A stretch of 64,000 bases of DNA, from NCBI RefSeq assembly GCF_003403095.1, contig NZ_CP031555.1, positions 3,660,001-3,724,000 on the forward strand. The letters are read 5' to 3'. A model generated the notes under the pieces. That model worked only from the letters and a program-made list of their open reading frames with translations. It was not told the DNA's origin and made no database searches. Both the position numbers and the translations under genes were made by a program. Shown in pieces: positions 62,797-64,000 of this stretch. Each line of letters opens with the position of its first letter. Position 1 is the stretch's first letter. Origin of the DNA: Thalassospira indica (GTDB lineage Bacteria > Pseudomonadota > Alphaproteobacteria > Rhodospirillales > Thalassospiraceae).

Positions 62797-64000
62797 GTGG
62801 GCGGCTTGTTACAAACACTCAAGGGTCTGGGACCGACGCGGCTGATGGCTATCAGTGGCGTGGGCGTGCTGTTGCTTGTCTTCTTTGCATTCCTGATCAT
62901 GCGTGTTTCAGCCCCGAATATGGAACTGCTCTATCGCGATCTGGATCCGGCAGATGCCAGCCAGATCGTCAATCGCCTCGAAGACCAGCAGGTTCAGTAC
63001 CAGTTGCTGAACAATGGCACCGAAATTCTTGTCCCGGCCGACCAGGTCAACCGCATGCGTCTGACCATGGCCGAAAGCGGCCTGCCGACCGGCGGCTCTG
63101 TCGGGTACGAAGTATTTGACAATTCCGACGGCTTTGGCGCCACCAGTTTCGAACAGAACATCAACCATGTTCGCGCCCTTGAAGGCGAGCTGGCCCGCAC
63201 AATCGCATCCATTCAGGCGATCCAGCAGGCACGCGTTCATCTGGTTCTGCCAAAACGTCAAATGTTCTCGCGTGAAACCCAGGAAGCCAGCGCCTCTATC
63301 GCGGTCAAGATGGCCGGTGGCGAACTGAAACCCGAACAGGTCGTTGCCATCCAGCATCTTGTGGCTGCCGCGGTGCCCCAGCTTGATCCGGGCAAGGTAT
63401 CGATCATTGATGAACGCGGCCGGTTGCTGGCGCGCGGTGATGGCGAACAGCAGTCGTCGACATTCCTGACCCAGACCGCTGATGAAATGCGCATTCGCAC
63501 CGAAAGCCGCCTGCGCAATACCATCGAAGATCTTCTGTCGCGCTCCCTTGGTTACGGCGAAGTCCGCGCCGAAGTTTCGGTCGAAATGGACTTCAACAAG
63601 ATTACGACCGCCAATGAGCGGTTTAATCCGGATGAGCGCGTAATCCGTTCCAGTCAGACGATTGAAGAAAACGCGACCAATTCCGAGACCGAGGGCACCG
63701 ATCCGGTAACGCTGCAGAACAATCTGCCGGATGCCAACTTTGATGCCGCCAACGGTGCAGGAACCCAAAGTCAGGAAAGCCGTACCGAAGAAACGGTCAA
63801 TTACGAGATTTCCAAAACAACCACCACACAGATCAAGGAAATCGGCGAGATTTCGCGTGTGACGGTTGCCGTCCTTGTTGATGGCACCTACACCACCGAC
63901 GAAAATGGCGAGCGCCTGTATCAGGAACGCTCCCCGGAAGACCTTGAAAAGATCGCAGCACTCGTGCGCAGCGCCATCGGCTATGACCCGCAACGCAGCG
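62797..64000 (+). CDS. fliF: Flagellar MS-ring protein FliF, N-terminal part
   Basis: Translation from GTG 62797 (GGAG nine nt upstream) gives about 401 residues and stays open to the right edge of the window, so the C-terminal part is missing. A transmembrane helix (about 17-36) is followed by the YscJ/FliF domain (LLYRDLDPADASQIVNRLEDQQVQYQLL... and GYEVFDNSDGFGATSFEQNINHVRALEGELARTI). It forms the MS ring in the inner membrane. The nearby ATG at 62757 is out of frame, so GTG is the only good start. Confidence 0.95.
   Translation, partial: MGGLLQTLKGLGPTRLMAISGVGVLLLVFFAFLIMRVSAPNMELLYRDLDPADASQIVNRLEDQQVQYQLLNNGTEILVPADQVNRMRLTMAESGLPTGGSVGYEVFDNSDGFGATSFEQNINHVRALEGELARTIASIQAIQQARVHLVLPKRQMFSRETQEASASIAVKMAGGELKPEQVVAIQHLVAAAVPQLDPGKVSIIDERGRLLARGDGEQQSSTFLTQTADEMRIRTESRLRNTIEDLLSRSLGYGEVRAEVSVEMDFNKITTANERFNPDERVIRSSQTIEENATNSETEGTDPVTLQNNLPDANFDAANGAGTQSQESRTEETVNYEISKTTTTQIKEIGEISRVTVAVLVDGTYTTDENGERLYQERSPEDLEKIAALVRSAIGYDPQRS

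Noticed and set aside
62908..63993. 361-residue minus-strand frame opposite fliF
   Set aside because: The plus strand encodes an unmistakable FliF in another frame; the antisense frame has no recognisable domain.

Overview
The window looks like chromosome from an alphaproteobacterium of the Rhodospirillales, most likely a marine Thalassospira-like organism. This is an inference from family content: a CckA cell-cycle kinase, the alphaproteobacterial flagellar regulator FliX, a direct-repeat GAAC-N7-GAAC LexA box before recA, a Cys-poor DksA, FliW plus CsrA, and five tandem flagellin genes. No rRNA, tRNA, CRISPR array, insertion sequence or phage gene was seen.

Positions 1-12.8 kb are mostly housekeeping and transport genes. 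They comprise the 3' end of an AraC-type regulator, recA, a nickel block (nikR divergent from nikK/nikL-like genes), two EamA-type drug/metabolite transporters, three consecutive paralogous periplasmic solute-binding proteins, a CaCA-type exchanger with one degenerate alpha-repeat, and cckA. A chemoreceptor with a C-terminal PilZ domain follows (13-15 kb).

From 15.2 kb onward the window is essentially one large flagellar/chemotaxis island, interrupted by a few unrelated genes. The modules are: flhB-fliR-fliQ and flgB-flgC-fliE (minus); csrA, an FlhB C-domain paralogue, a small helical protein, fliO-fliP (plus); a 267-bp branched palindromic element, an FAD oxidoreductase and a Sel1 protein; a long minus-strand operon fliL-fliM-DUF6468-motE-cheY-cheZ-motB-like-motB-large helical repeat protein; flgF-flgG-flgA-flgH (plus); dksA and fliX (minus); flgI-flgJ-flgN-flgK-flgL-fliW (plus); five flagellins (46.7-55.1 kb); flaG, fliD, fliS, fliK, flgD, flgE, and the 5' part of fliF at the right edge.

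The genes cover the export gate, rod, P and L rings, C-ring switch, stator peptidoglycan anchor, hook, hook-filament junction, cap, filament and export chaperones. Sigma-54-type -24/-12 elements stand before flgB, flgF, flgH, flgI, flagellin 1, fliD and fliK. With fliX present, this fits a FliX/FlbD/sigma-54 hierarchy, although flbD and rpoN are not in the window. All five flagellin genes share an 11-nt leader motif, TCCnwGTAGGA, just before the start codon. Because csrA and fliW are also present, a shared post-transcriptional control of the filament genes is a reasonable hypothesis.

The most notable points are the branched palindrome at the fliP stop codon, the nucleotide-identical flagellin copies 2 and 3, the conserved flagellin leader motif, and a MotB-like protein that lacks the proton-binding Asp and sits beside a normal MotB.
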